Source: Trileptium ribeirensis
Taxonomy: Eukaryota > Nematoda > Enoplea > Enoplida > Thoracostomopsidae
Assembly (NCBI GenBank): GCA_030248225.1
Contig: JASANE010000256.1
Coordinates: 37,397 to 101,396, forward strand
Direction: 5' to 3'
Length of the DNA: 64,000 nucleotides
This document shows, piece by piece, positions 27,263-38,529 of the stretch (the first letter of the stretch is position 1; each line of letters opens with the position of its first letter). Position numbers and translations under genes: made by a program. The notes under the pieces are model-generated. The model did no database searches. It was not told the origin of the DNA and saw only the letters and a list, made by a program, of their open reading frames with translations.

Positions 27263-28555
27263 TCAATACCCAGCTCCGGTCTCGAATCGACGAGGCGGTG
27301 GTGGCTGAGGACCTCCACGGCCCATAGCATAGTTGTCATTTCGCGGATAGGCTCCCCCGTAGTTTCTCGGTTGGTACTGCCCTGGCTCTCGGCGTACTGC
27401 GCTAGAAACATAAACTGATACAGGCTCAGCGTTGCGCGGCGCGTTGTTAGCAGCTGACGGATAGCGTGCGGTATGCGGGCAATCACGCATAACGTGTCCT
27501 GGTTCCCCGCAACGATAGCAAGTGATATGCGGCGACAGCGCGCGTGGCGGTGGTGCGGCGGCAACAGCAGGTACGAACGGCTGTGCGAGTGCGTTTAACT
27601 GGTGCGTGTTTTCAGCTCTTTTATCGATCACGTCCAATAGTCGACTAATCGTGTCGCTATTACTATTATTTGCCTTGCGGTGTTCCTCTATCATGGTCTG
27701 CAGTTGTGTGATCAGACCTTCGCCTCCTTCCTCAAGCAACGTTTTAGTACGAGGCTTATTGGTGACCGAAGCGTCCGGATCGGGGCAAGCAGCATTAGCA
27801 TCCTCGTACCGCTTAGCAACACCTACAGTATCCCGGAATGTCTCACACTCGTGATTCTGGTTAAGGACTTGCCTGCGCACCTCTGGTCGTAAACCCCTCT
27901 GAAAGAACATACGGAGCATAGTGTCCCTCTGCTCATCTTCCATATCGGGGAAGGCACGATCACACAACTTCTGCAGTTCCAGACCATACATGGCGACTGG
28001 TTCGTTTGCTCCCTGTTCTCGAGTACAAAGACCTGATAATGATTTCTCAGGTCGACGAGAAGACGAAAACAGAAAGCGTAGGTTAGCCACTAATGCTAGA
28101 AAACTTTGGCGTTTTCCCGGTGGGAGGCCCTCGAAAGCCTCCCTTGCCGGTCCACGCAGGAGAGCTGGTACGCAAATCAACTTTCGACGATCGTCCCAAC
28201 CATTGGCGTTGGCGAGACGGTTATACATACGAACCCAATCCTCAAAGTCCTGGCCTCCAGGTTTCCCATCAAAGGTTGGCATGTCCCTCAGTGGAATCAT
28301 GGGAGGACCAGTGGGCTGTGTACTTAAATAATGCAGAATGGCGCTCGTAGCGTTCACATCCTAACCGAGCGCTTCACTAAATTCTCCACGACGCAAGTGC
28401 CCGGTGGGCCGAGGTGGTAGCGGCGTTAACGATCGCTCGCCAGAGCCAGCGGTCGGTCGAGGTCTAGTCCGAACAGTGTCCTCCATCGGTTCGTCAGTGG
28501 CGCCGAAAAAGTCACTATTCTCCAAGTCTCTGTTGTGATTAACGTTAGAATCCAT
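27263..28555 (-). pseudogene. gag of the env-bearing element
   Basis: From Met at 28555 one frame runs 430 codons, broken only by TAG at 28363-28361. It begins MDSNVNHNRDLEN. The second half of the N-terminal part resembles the capsid of gypsy elements (MPTFDGKPGGQDFEDWVRMY, REAFEGLPPG, FQRGLRPEVRRQV). A zinc knuckle CYRCGEPGHVMRDC (CX2CX4HX4C) is at 27520-27479, followed by a Pro/Asn/Arg-rich tail. The frame ends at TGA after ETGAGY. The role would be particle assembly and RNA packaging. Confidence 0.9.
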
Positions 28556-30460
28556 TCACTCGATTATCGTCCTTCAGTATCGGTGTATCTCAGGTGGGTC
28601 CCGGTTTAAGGGTCGGCTAGAAGTAAATGGCAAACGAGAGTTCGATTCTGTGAGTCGGAGTAATGCAATTTGTACCAACAACCTTTCCTCCAATTAGGTG
28701 TAGGTAGACCAAACGTTCCTTTCCAGGTAGATACAAATACAAGCAAAAATAAACAAAAATGATTCGCACGAACTTGTTATTATAGGAAACTCAACGGTCC
28801 AGGCTAGCAAATCAGTGAACTGCGAAATGTAAGTGTTACCAATTACCAAACGAGATAATTCCAAAGACTACCGGTCGATAAACAAGAATACAATGTCAGA
28901 AAATTATGTTAACACACTAATGAAAAGAAGCAAACTAAAGTAATATTTACAATGTCCAATTGGCAGCGTTCAGTTATCTTCCGATTAGAATGTCCAGAAC
29001 CCGATTCGGCGAAGCGGCAATTGATTGTCCAATGATACGAACGGTTGTTACACGGCAGTCAACGGCAATCCGCCAAGCAATTACGATGGGCAACGTAAGG
29101 CAGTGTATCGTTACAAGCGGACGACAAGTCCCACGTTGCACGATGTTGAAAAAAAATGCGATTCGCAAATCACCAATAATGTCCGATGAAGTCGTAGTCA
29201 AGCCGAATCGTAATAATCGTCGGCAAGCAGGGCGAATGATCGTCCGACACCAGAGTAGAAGGTAGTCAGCAACGGCAAATTACGGCTCGAGATAAAAGAT
29301 GAAGTCCTCCGAATAGATCAGGTTAGTACGGCGTCAAGGTCGTATGGATGAGTTCAATGAATATATGGACCCAAACGAATAGATGTACGTATACGATGAT
29401 AATAGTTAATGAACTAGTTAGTTAAGCGAGAATAAAACAACGTAATATAGCTTCCTGAAAAGTTCCCGTCGAGTTGCCACATGTAATAATTAGCGCGCCT
29501 GGCGGGTTCGCGGCCACCGCCCAAACATAGCCATTCTCCGCAAACAGTCCGCAAGGCACGCTACAGTTAGTGAGAGACAGGTGCGTATACACAGGGGCAC
29601 AAAGATAAGACATAAAATGCAAAGATAACAAGCGCACTTTGATGAATACGGTCTAGAAATCAAAACCCTGCGAGAGGTCCACATAAAGTAGAAAACGAAC
29701 TTATACGAAGCTTGTCCGCAAAAATCTCGGGATTCCTACGAGTAATGAGGGCTCCTATTGTCATTAAACGAAATGGGCGCCGCTACTGGACAACTCACGG
29801 CGCATGGGGTGGATGAGAATTTTAAGTTCGCATCGTGGTGGTGGAACACAATTTTAGACGCCTCACGGCGTGGCCCCCATACGATGTAATAACGGTGACG
29901 CAGCTGCATGGCGCAACTTCCTAACACCATGCCCATACGACCCCGGCTATCGTAACCTCAAGGGTGGACCGTAGATGCTAAAGTTTTGACCCTATTTTTG
30001 GTCAGCCCCAAGAAGCTACGGAGTTTAGCAGGCCGCAGGCGCGCTTCACGGGGTGTGCTCGGACCCCGCCCGATTGGTTGCGCACGTGTCTAGCCTCTGG
30101 TATGATTTCTGAGGTCCCCCAGGGAGGCTGGCACCGACACCTGCTCACAGGTCATGGAGCCTAGCCGTTATTCCCTATCTTAGACTCATCGGAAGTTGTT
30201 TAGTTCTAATTTGGTGTGTTAAATGTTATAAAAAAAGATGAAAATGTCCTTAGAAATTTGAAGCTCAAGTTTATTTACCTAATTAAGCTCTTGATATGCT
30301 CCGTGCTAGAGCATTGTAGCCTATGTGGCCCCCACAGGGTTCCGACGAGCCCTGAAAGTTTAATGTCGGATAATCAATGACGTGGCCTGTTTCCTAAATA
30401 AATTCTATGCGAGCGTACTGGTACCTTGACCAGTAGAAGTTCTAACTCATTAGAATAGAA

Positions 30461-30481
30461 TAAATAAATAAATAAATAAAT
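30461..30481. repeat. (TAAA)5 microsatellite
   Basis: Five copies of TAAA follow the phrase aactcattagaatagaa. A very similar phrase, aactcaatagaatagaa, occurs at 32544-32560. The pattern resembles the tail of a retroposon, but the body is not identifiable. Confidence 0.6.
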
Positions 30482-31633
30482 CCTTGGAGAGTTTTAAGTC
30501 ACGGTCAGAAACGAGTTAAATTTGGCTGGGGATTTTCAATTATTTCTTTCTCTAACTCCAGTAGTAAAACAAAATGTGGGTGTGTCAGAAGGCCATGCAC
30601 GCCAGTGCTTGGGATATTCTCGCCCACAAGCCATGGGTAGACAAGCCATCCTAGCAGACAAACAAGCAAACTCCTATCGTCTCGGTATGAAATAAACCTT
30701 GACTCGGTGCTCACGATACAAAGTTTATTTACAGATTTAAAGTTTATTGATGGGACGAGTGTTTCCTATAGGCTAGACAGGCGGGTAAGATGAACCTAGT
30801 CGGGGGAGCATAGTATTAACTCGCTGACGTCGTTCCAACTTAGCAAACTGTGGGGGGCACTGAGTATAAAAAGGGAAAACGAGCATGCAGATACCAGCGC
30901 GTGGGCGGACTAGGGACGGTTATCCCTGCTTCAGCTCAATGACGGCGAACTAATCAGCTATGCAGCGCGATAAGCAGGGGCCCTAGCGTGCTTCGAAAAC
31001 TGCTCCTTAAAACGTGCCACCTCTAGTGACAAGTAATTACACACATCGACGGACGTTAGGCGGGGCTACGAGAAACACGGGGCTGAACCTGCTTTGTGAG
31101 CTTCCTACCACAGTCTGATCGTTACTCGGAGCAACGCGGGCGAGAGTGTGTCACGAAAGGTGCTAGATAATTAGCCCTAGCGGTACATTCGCAGTACTAC
31201 TGATTCTTAGATGCATTCTATTGTAACTGTCGGCCTTTACCTACCTAGCAATACTACTGACCGAAATGAGAGCAAAAGCCGAGGGGATTGTGGAATAATT
31301 CATCACATTCGGGTAGAGGGAATGCGGTCGTGACGTTAAATGGCGCGATACGCCCTTCTAGGCGATCTTCGATGCCGCCCCAGGGGCGAGCCTGGTTATT
31401 TAGTCTTAACTTGATCTCTTCGCTGGAGTTTAGGTGGGGCAAGATTTACAGGCATGACACACCTAGCCGAAGGGCGAATCGGCCTTATCTCCGACTCTTG
31501 GGGTCGTTTTGAGTATTCGGGCCAGGGGCGATCGGCCCCGGACGCCTTTGCGTCTTTTGGTTTCTCGTTAGTTACTGTTTTGTTGCCTCTCTCTATCTCT
31601 ACCTATTCTTATTACACTACAGTATTGCAGTGT

Positions 31634-31659
31634 CTCAACTGCACTGTAGTGCAGTTGAG
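31634..31659. repeat. 26-bp palindrome
   Basis: CTCAACTGCACT and AGTGCAGTTGAG are perfect reverse complements separated by GT. A related shorter sequence (CACTACAG, GCAGTG) lies just upstream. As DNA or RNA it would form a 12-bp stem. Confidence 0.75.
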
Positions 31660-31690
31660 TTATCATCAACTTAGTAGTCGATGTTGTTGT

Positions 31691-31770
31691 ATCTCTGTGG
31701 CTCAATGGTTAAGATCAATGAAACTGCAGCGGGCATAAATTCCCCGTGCAGGATCGAATCTCAGTGCGAG
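31691..31770 (+). other. tRNA-like segment with A and B box similarity
   Basis: TGGCTCAATGGTTAAG at 31698 fits a Pol III A box. GGATCGAATCT at 31751 fits a B box with a mismatch, and the 53-bp spacing is normal. The would-be acceptor and T stems pair poorly, so it is not a working tRNA gene. It may be the head of a tRNA-derived SINE. A GC-rich hairpin (ctgcagcggg / ccccgtgcag) lies in the middle. Confidence 0.35.
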
Positions 31771-34024
31771 AATAATGAAAGGGAAACTGACAAGAACAGC
31801 AAGCTGGGCATACATAGTACATAGCCTAACGGGCAACTCATGATAAATAGTGAAATCTGGTTAAACTCAGCGATGAGCTCGCTCCAAAAAGAAATCGGGG
31901 TTTTGCACTCGCTCAGTTTGGGGCCTAAAAGGCCAGGGCGAGTCAAGTACTTTGCTTTATTGAGGTGGGGAATAGATAAATTTTTAATTTTAGCGGCGGG
32001 GGCACGAAATGTCTCCCGCAAAGGCACTAATTGAATACTGCGATAGTGCCAGCCATCGCCTTATTTATCCATGCTCAATTTTAGACATTGGTCCCGACAG
32101 AAGACCATGTCACTAAGCTATAGTGAACACTTGTAAATTTGATCGCTTTCGTGGTATTTTCAGAGTGTGTAAAAAGGGTTTTAATATCAAACTGTCTATA
32201 CGCGGCATCAGCTGGGGCTAACGTAATTTTGAGTCGCCTAGGGGCTTTGCCCCATTGGCCGCGTACTGGGATATTTTGGGAACGGGGTATTGCCTAGCGT
32301 TTGTTTCGGTCAGTCGTCACCGGGAAATGCGGGCTTATTTGAGATACCTACGACATTTACGTTAAAGCTGAAGCAATGTTTCTACAAGATTTTATTGATC
32401 CGAACACACCTAAATATTGTGAAGCAAGAGTCAAATAAACCGAGACAAGCCATTACCAACGTTCCTTTGGGAACGGCAAACACCTTAAGCTCAAGATACA
32501 TTACCTAGAATTTGTTTAGTCTTTTAAGTTCCCAAATTTTCTTAACTCAATAGAATAGAAGAAATTTTAAGGGCTTCCTAAAGCCCGACGGAGGCTAATC
32601 CTCCGTCCCTAATTTGCGTTTCTCTTCAAGCTCAAACACGGTATGAGCATTGAACAATCCACTAAGCTACAAATTTGGAAACCGTAATAGCAAAACCATT
32701 AAACAAGTCCCTATTCCGGTGGCATGCACACTCAAGAAATTTTATCGTGGTCGGCTTAGGAAAATTCGACGATCCTAACTCAAAATGTAAGTCATGTAAC
32801 TGGACGGGAAGCGTCCATTTCGTTGTGCCCTACCTAAGACCACGGGGAATCAGAAAGACTTCGACCTAATTGACCAGTCTTCACAATACTCTGTGCGAGT
32901 GTAACGAAAATCGCCTAATGCCTTCTGCATCGGAACTCGATATTAAAGATTGATTCCAGTTGAAGTCGTGCGTAGCATTTCCGTGGGGTTGGGTGGGTCT
33001 TAACCCGAACGCGAGTGATTTTACCTACGGGGAGGGTCACGCTACATTCAGAAGATGCCTAAACGAACGGCCTGTTACTTTTGAATTGGCAGGGAAACTA
33101 AACCCCTGCATCCACTAAACCTTCAAGTATTTACGAACGTTGGTCTTGGGGCAGCACCAGCTGAACCCCCTTCGCGAGGTGGGTATCTTCGCGGAAAATC
33201 TTTCGTCCATCGAGTCGATCCAAAGCAAAAGCGAAAGAGAAATAAAATAGAGCCTAATGAAAACTATAAACGTTAAAAATAAGCGTCGGAGCCGGTCAGT
33301 AGAGTCGACCGAACTCCGCGCTGTCGAAGTCCAACTGATTCCAAGATTCGACGCGTTGGTCGTAACCTCGAAATTTTCGCCTCTAGTTAAGGATGGCGAT
33401 TTTGTCGCCACCCAATCGTAATTCGCCCGCCCCCTTTTTTCGGGTCTTCCATGTTCGTCCAATTGGGGTCACTTCCGGAAATTTGAATTTGACAGCTACC
33501 GTAATCCGTCAATGTCCTTAGAGAGAGTCGGCTTCAATTAGATTTGCCGACATCAAATTTGAACCCTCCGAGTACTCGGAAGTTGACCATCTGTGACTTT
33601 CGTCCCAATTTTCTCAAGAAAAGTAAACTCTGAAGTCCCAATTTCGTGTAATTATCGCCGGATTTCCAGCGAAATCGGATCCTAAACTCACAACGTTCTA
33701 ACTATTTCCGGTCCCAGCTTATGTCAAACTATTGAAAATACTTTCGGGTCACGCAATTTCCTTCTTCAGTCCCAATTAGCGTGACAATCTGTTCGACTTT
33801 TGACTGTTTGCTCTTCCCAGCCCATCCCAACTCAGCGACTATTGACTCGGTCTTTGTGATTTTCAGCATGCCGCCCTCCTAATTAAGCTAAATTCAATTT
33901 AGAAGGTGACCCTCGCTCATGAGGACACCTTAAAACATCGAAAAAGCTCAAGCCAATTTATGATTTTCATGCGAATGCCTGTGTTTTAGCGGCTCGCCGG
34001 GGGGGGACCGACGACGGCAAAACG

Positions 34025-34118
34025 CCCGTCTCGAGGTCGAAGACGGGGCAAACTCCAACGAGTTCCCAATCGGTCAGGGGCCCTACTCCAAGGCCCCTAG
34101 GGTCCGCGGGAGGACCCT
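34025..34118. other. three successive short hairpins
   Basis: CCCGTCT/AGACGGG (34025-34047), AGGGGCC/GGCCCCT (34076-34098) and AGGGTCC/GGACCCT (34099-34118) are perfect 7-bp stems with loops of 6 to 9 bases, the last two directly adjoining. They would fold on either strand. The role is unknown; a structured leader RNA is one option. Confidence 0.55.
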
Positions 34119-34214
34119 AAAGTCACCCCCTGTTCATCCTAATCGTCCGTATTTTGTCCGTCCGTAAAACTCTTAAATTTCGTCGCTTTTTGTATGTGAT
34201 GTCCTTGTCAGTCC

Positions 34215-34319
34215 GATGTTGGTTCGGTCCTTATATATGTATGCATATATGATACATATAAATATAATATATATACAAACATATATGTCTACACACATAC
34301 ACATATACAAATACGCACA
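34215..34319. repeat. TA/CA-rich microsatellite
   Basis: An irregular run of atatat, acata and cacaca units. A shorter similar tract (acacacatatatatattta) lies at 35221-35240. Confidence 0.7.
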
Positions 34320-35828
34320 CTACGTACAGTAGACATAACGGCGTCCTGAGCGACAGAAAGGTCGCTTAGGATAAACACGCACGAACAACACACCACTAAC
34401 AACAACATCAAAGACTACCGACAAAAAGCGTTGGTTAGAGAGAGCGAGGACAAGAAGACAAAAGGGCAGCGAGGACACGAAGAGGGCGTGGGAAGGGAAA
34501 CGGGACAAGGGGAATCCCGGGGATTTTCGAGGGGCTGGGGTTAGATTCGATCCCAGGACAAAAATGGAGTCGATCGGTGCCAAACATGAGGGGGAAAGTC
34601 GTAATAGCGGGTCGGAACCCACCTATGTGTTCCTACATATATAAGTACGGGGAGCTTTAGAGGGCTCTCCTGCGTTACCGGTTGGGCGAAGCGACGCCCG
34701 CCGGGTGTCGTTGGACTCGCCGTCAAACGGCAATTCGAATGGCGACATCGCTGCCGGAGCGGCAGGGGTAAAAATGGTGCTAAACTCACAACGATTAGAG
34801 AGAGTAGCGGCTACGCTAGGGGCGCTTTCGCCGGTTGTCCCGGGTTAACGGGGCGGCAGACCGTGACCCGCCGGGTATTTTTGGAGATGTCTCGTCGAGA
34901 CGAATTCAACGAGGGGCGGTTCGCCCATTTTGGAGTTGAGAGAAAAATCTCGAATCATCTGTGCCCATCAGTGGTTGGCAGCAGAGATTTAGGCACCTTT
35001 GGGTGACTACAGCGGGCCAGCGGGGAATCGGACGGGGATCCGGCGCACGTCGTTGGACTCACCTAGTCACTATGAACAAACCGAAGGTCCCATGCACCGG
35101 TTCAAAAGTGAGGTAGGACAACGAGGATAAAAAAGGTGGGGATTTGCATCAGTCACATATTACAACGGTGAAGCTAAGGAAACGGAGCGATTTCACCTGA
35201 GCTGGTCGTCCAAGGGGCATACACACACATATATATATTTATATAGTCTGTCATAAATATATGGAAAGTAACAGTCGGGATTCTACTTTGACAATCCAAC
35301 TCAGCGTAAGTAGCGATTGTCTCTACACATTACGAGTGAGGTTCGGGCGCTGTCCGGGGCGATTCTAATGTTCAATAATGGTCCCCAAAATGTTCTACCA
35401 TCATGCTCCGCCTATTCCCGGATGATACTGCCCTAGACGGGTGCGGGCCATTAAATTAACCCGGTATCCGTCGTTCTTTGTAAGCTCGAAAGCTGCCGCA
35501 AGTGTAAAGTAAGTTGTTTGTGAATGGTGATTTCCGTAACCATTGCTTACCATGTAGCTAAAACCAAGTAGACTTAATATTTTTGATTTCTGTTTTAATA
35601 AACTTGTTAACTTGAACGTGCAGCCAGGGGCCTCCTATTCCCGGACGGTCATAACCGTCAAAGTTTTAACCTATAGTGGCGGCTGATTTGGGGTTCGGGG
35701 TGATTCCTTGTTTCTGTCGGTAGGGGTTCCATGTTCAGTCTTACGCGTTGGTTGAACCAGCTCAATTCTCTCTAATTCCGTCAAATAACAACACTCGTCC
35801 CCGTAAGAATTCAACAAACATAGTAATA

Positions 35829-36309
35829 ATTACATAACATTTTTATAGACGGACCATGACTGCTATACGGTATAATTCACAACGTTTTAAAAGAAACCAT
35901 GAATGATATATACGGCATAATGCATAACATTTTGATAACAGGAACCACGAATGATATATACGGCATAATTCACAACATTTTATAAAAAGAACCATAAATG
36001 ATACATATGGCATGGTTCACAACATTTTATAAAAGGAACCATAAATGATACATACGGCATAGGTCACAACATTTTATAAAAGGAACCATAAATGATACAT
36101 ACGGCATAGTTCACAACATTTTATAAAAATAACCATAAATGATGCATATGGCATGGTTCACAACATTTTATAAAAGGAACCATAAATGATACATACGGCA
36201 TAGGTCACAACATTTTATAAAAGGAACCATAAATGATACATACGGGATGGTTCACAACATTTTATAAAAGGAACCATAAATGATACACGCCTTATAAAAC
36301 GAACCATGC
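35829..36309. repeat. 47-bp tandem array
   Basis: The block cacaacattttataaaagg recurs every 47 bp (35971, 36018, 36065, 36112, 36159 and on). Linked parts read ccataaatgatacatacggca. About nine copies are visible, and the leftmost are more diverged. Two unit variants (catggttc and cataggtc) alternate irregularly. No coding content. Confidence 0.92.
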
Positions 36310-36611
36310 TTACCCATTCTACTTTGCAACGTAGTTCTGTGTGATTCTGGAGCTAAAATCATGAAAACGCTCGTAACGGGGCCGGAACGGACCTGTTACA
36401 CAAATATGTTCAATATTAAATGTACACAAATTTTACTAGAAAACCAAGCACTTGTTGTTAGAGCTAACCAATAGGTTTATAACTATTTAAAGATACATCG
36501 AGTTTCACTCTACCCTAAAAATCTTACCCTTAAAGAGAGATATTTTCGCAGCTTTGATTGAAACAGACCATAATCAGCCACAAAGCATACCTATTTTACC
36601 AGTTAGAGAGT

Positions 36612-36929
36612 GTGTGTGTTGTCGCCTGACGCCCATAAATGAGCAGAGCGAGGGCCCATAGGGCCCGAGATGACGTTCGTTTGGTCAGGGGACGTCATCA
36701 GCCGAAGACGAATTGAGATCCGACCCCGGCGCCCCGACGCAGGACTAGTGTTGGTTTCGCAGCTCGCGGCACCGCTGTTGGTGCCGCCTCGCTTGTGAAA
36801 CGAATCGGTCTCAGCGACCACATCCCGGACATATTAGCGGCGAGTTGCCGCACGTGGCTTCGTGCCTCGTCAATCCGTCCTGCCGATTGAATGCCTGTTG
36901 CAGTTCGAACATACGTAGCGTTCTCCGCT
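36612..36929 (-). mobile_element. 318-bp GC-rich retroposon-like insertion with target duplication
   Basis: ACCAGTTAGAGAGT occurs on both sides (36598-36611 and 36930-36943). Between them is a GC-rich segment unlike its AT-rich flanks. On the minus strand it ends in a CA-rich tail (acaacacacac), as expected of a retroposon inserted by target priming. A B-box-like gttcgaac (plus strand 36903-36910, palindromic) lies near the other end. A minus-strand frame (36821-36603, 72 codons) covers most of it but resembles nothing I can name. A SINE or a 5'-truncated LINE are both possible. Confidence 0.7.
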
Positions 36930-36943
36930 ACCAGTTAGAGAGT

Positions 36944-38529
36944 AACTAGGTATCGTCATACCGTGTTTCAACAAGATTTGGTTAAAGCATTATATGGAAA
37001 AAATCACGGGTTTTTCCGTTAAACAAATAGAAACGCTTGAGTGCTGTGAAATTTTATTTGTTTGTGACATTGAATTTATGCAAACTAAAGAAAATACTTA
37101 GCTGCGGTATAACTCCCTGTAGAAAGTTTTTGTTTGAGCTTAAATGTGAGCGGCTGAAATCGAAAAATTTTCGAGCAAAAGTTCAAATAGCGAGCACACT
37201 CTAGTAGTTTAGGGTTCTAAATATTCCTATATGAACAAATTGAGCAACTAAATGCAACTTACTCTAAGAAAAGGTGACAATAATGTTAACGCCAGAAGAG
37301 TTTACTACTATAACTATATCTTATAAATTTTTCCTAAATGAATAGCGTGCTGTGTGTTGAACAATAATAAAAAGAATTTCTGCAATATATTACTGCAGCA
37401 TATTATGTGTGTTACTACAGCATTATGCTTTGTGTATTAGAAACACATGCATACAACAGAGTTGCTCTAATCAAATATCTAATACCTGTGAGATGCTGGT
37501 TAAAACCGATTTTAGTTCTTTTATCATGTATGTAAAACGTTATTTAAAGATTGAATATGGTCATGCAAAAACGTTAAAGTGACCCGTCGACATGGGGAAA
37601 TTACTATATATCGGACAGGGATATATATCAGTTATAGTTTTCAACCTAATAATGAGCTAGGCCCTACAACCTTCGGCATTTGGGAATTACCACCAATAAA
37701 CGATGGCTGTAACTACTTTTGTGTAAATACAACGGTAACCGTGTTGATATATAACAAATTATATTAATCCTTTACTTGCAATTTGTGGGAAACTAACATT
37801 TATTTAGCTAATATTTTAAGCCATACAGCGCTATGACTACAATTATGTATATTTAACTTATTACTATAAGTTATAAAACGGTTGAGGTTGTTAGTTTTAT
37901 ATATAATTAGTTTCTTTAATATAGATTATATGCAATTAAAAACGAGATTTATTTTTTAACACAAACACTATAATTTATATTTACTATAAAAACTGCCAAG
38001 TTTAAGACGAAACGTATTATAATATACAATGCAAATATTTTGGTGCTTAAACCTTTCCCGCATAAATTATTGTGTATTTCGTACAATGTTGATGAATTTT
38101 TTTGCCTGGGTCGTTTTTCTGAGACCCGTTTAGCTATTGCGCAATTTAGGAGCTGTTCCTTAAGCAACCGCACAAAGCAAGGGAACAAGAAAACACGTAA
38201 AAACCCAGGCAGCGTGACAAGTTCAGTTAGCTCATCGCGTGGCAATGCACAACGGTTACGAACGTGTGGCTCTATGAGGGAAAGGGTTAAATAAGCTATA
38301 GTCTACATTTTGCATAAAGATGCATTCACTCGTTCGTTCATGTTTCATTTCAACACAAAATTTGTAGATCAAACGAAAACAGGATATATTCAAAGTCTGA
38401 AATGTTTATATAATTTTTTTACCTTTACCTTCAATCTAACATTTTAACACATTTTTTAGATGCTGGTGGGTCAAAATCAAATCACTAAATCAACAGAATC
38501 AAATGACTAAACTTCAAATTGTGTTCCAG
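36944..38529. other. AT-rich region without gene
   Basis: No gene recognised. The frame 37579-37767 (plus, 62 codons) has no known motif. A hairpin-capable pair (gcctgggt / acccaggc) spans 38106-38211. Confidence 0.6.

Larger units (their letters stand above)
18822..28555 (-). mobile_element. env-bearing Ty3/gypsy-type retroelement, order gag-X-env-pro-pol, truncated
   Basis: Reading the minus strand: gag (from 28555), about 3.7 kb of unrecognised coding sequence, an env-like glycoprotein (23191-21382), protease, a linker, RT and RNase H, stopping at 18822 where integrase should follow. No second LTR is seen. All parts lie on one strand and share a higher GC content than the surroundings. 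Stops, frameshifts and a lost RT Asp show decay. Env normally follows pol in retroviruses and errantiviruses, so the order is unusual. It may be native, or the product of recombination. No primer site or 5' LTR could be fixed with confidence. Confidence 0.8.
28556..35828. other. GC-rich region without convincing genes upstream of gag
   Basis: About 7.3 kb is clearly richer in GC than the flanks. It would be the place for a leader and 5' LTR of the env-bearing element, but I could not find the LTR ends or a primer site. ORFs are at most 115 codons and do not resemble proteins. Structures noted in it: (TAAA)n at 30461-30481, a 26-bp palindrome at 31634-31659, a tRNA-like segment at 31691-31770, hairpins at 34025-34118 and TA-rich microsatellite at 34215-34319. 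GTATAAAAAGG, a possible TATA box, is at about 30863 on the plus strand. Confidence 0.5.

Noticed and set aside
25672..28363. Alternative genetic code or programmed readthrough to explain in-frame stops
   Set aside because: TAG and TGA both occur together with frameshifts and lost catalytic residues, while the host genes read normally. Decay is the simpler explanation, except possibly at 21384.
28621..28700. Primer binding site for the env-bearing element near gttcgattctgtgag and tttgtacca
   Set aside because: It has T-arm-like and CCA-like parts, but the spacing does not fit a tRNA 3' end and no LTR border follows.
31691..31770. Functional tRNA gene
   Set aside because: The acceptor and T stems do not pair.
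33115..33462. 115-codon minus-strand ORF
   Set aside because: No domain, and the region shows no sustained coding signal; the hydrophobic stretch is not enough.
35829..36309. CRISPR array
   Set aside because: The whole 47-bp unit is repeated with no unique spacers, and the context is eukaryotic.
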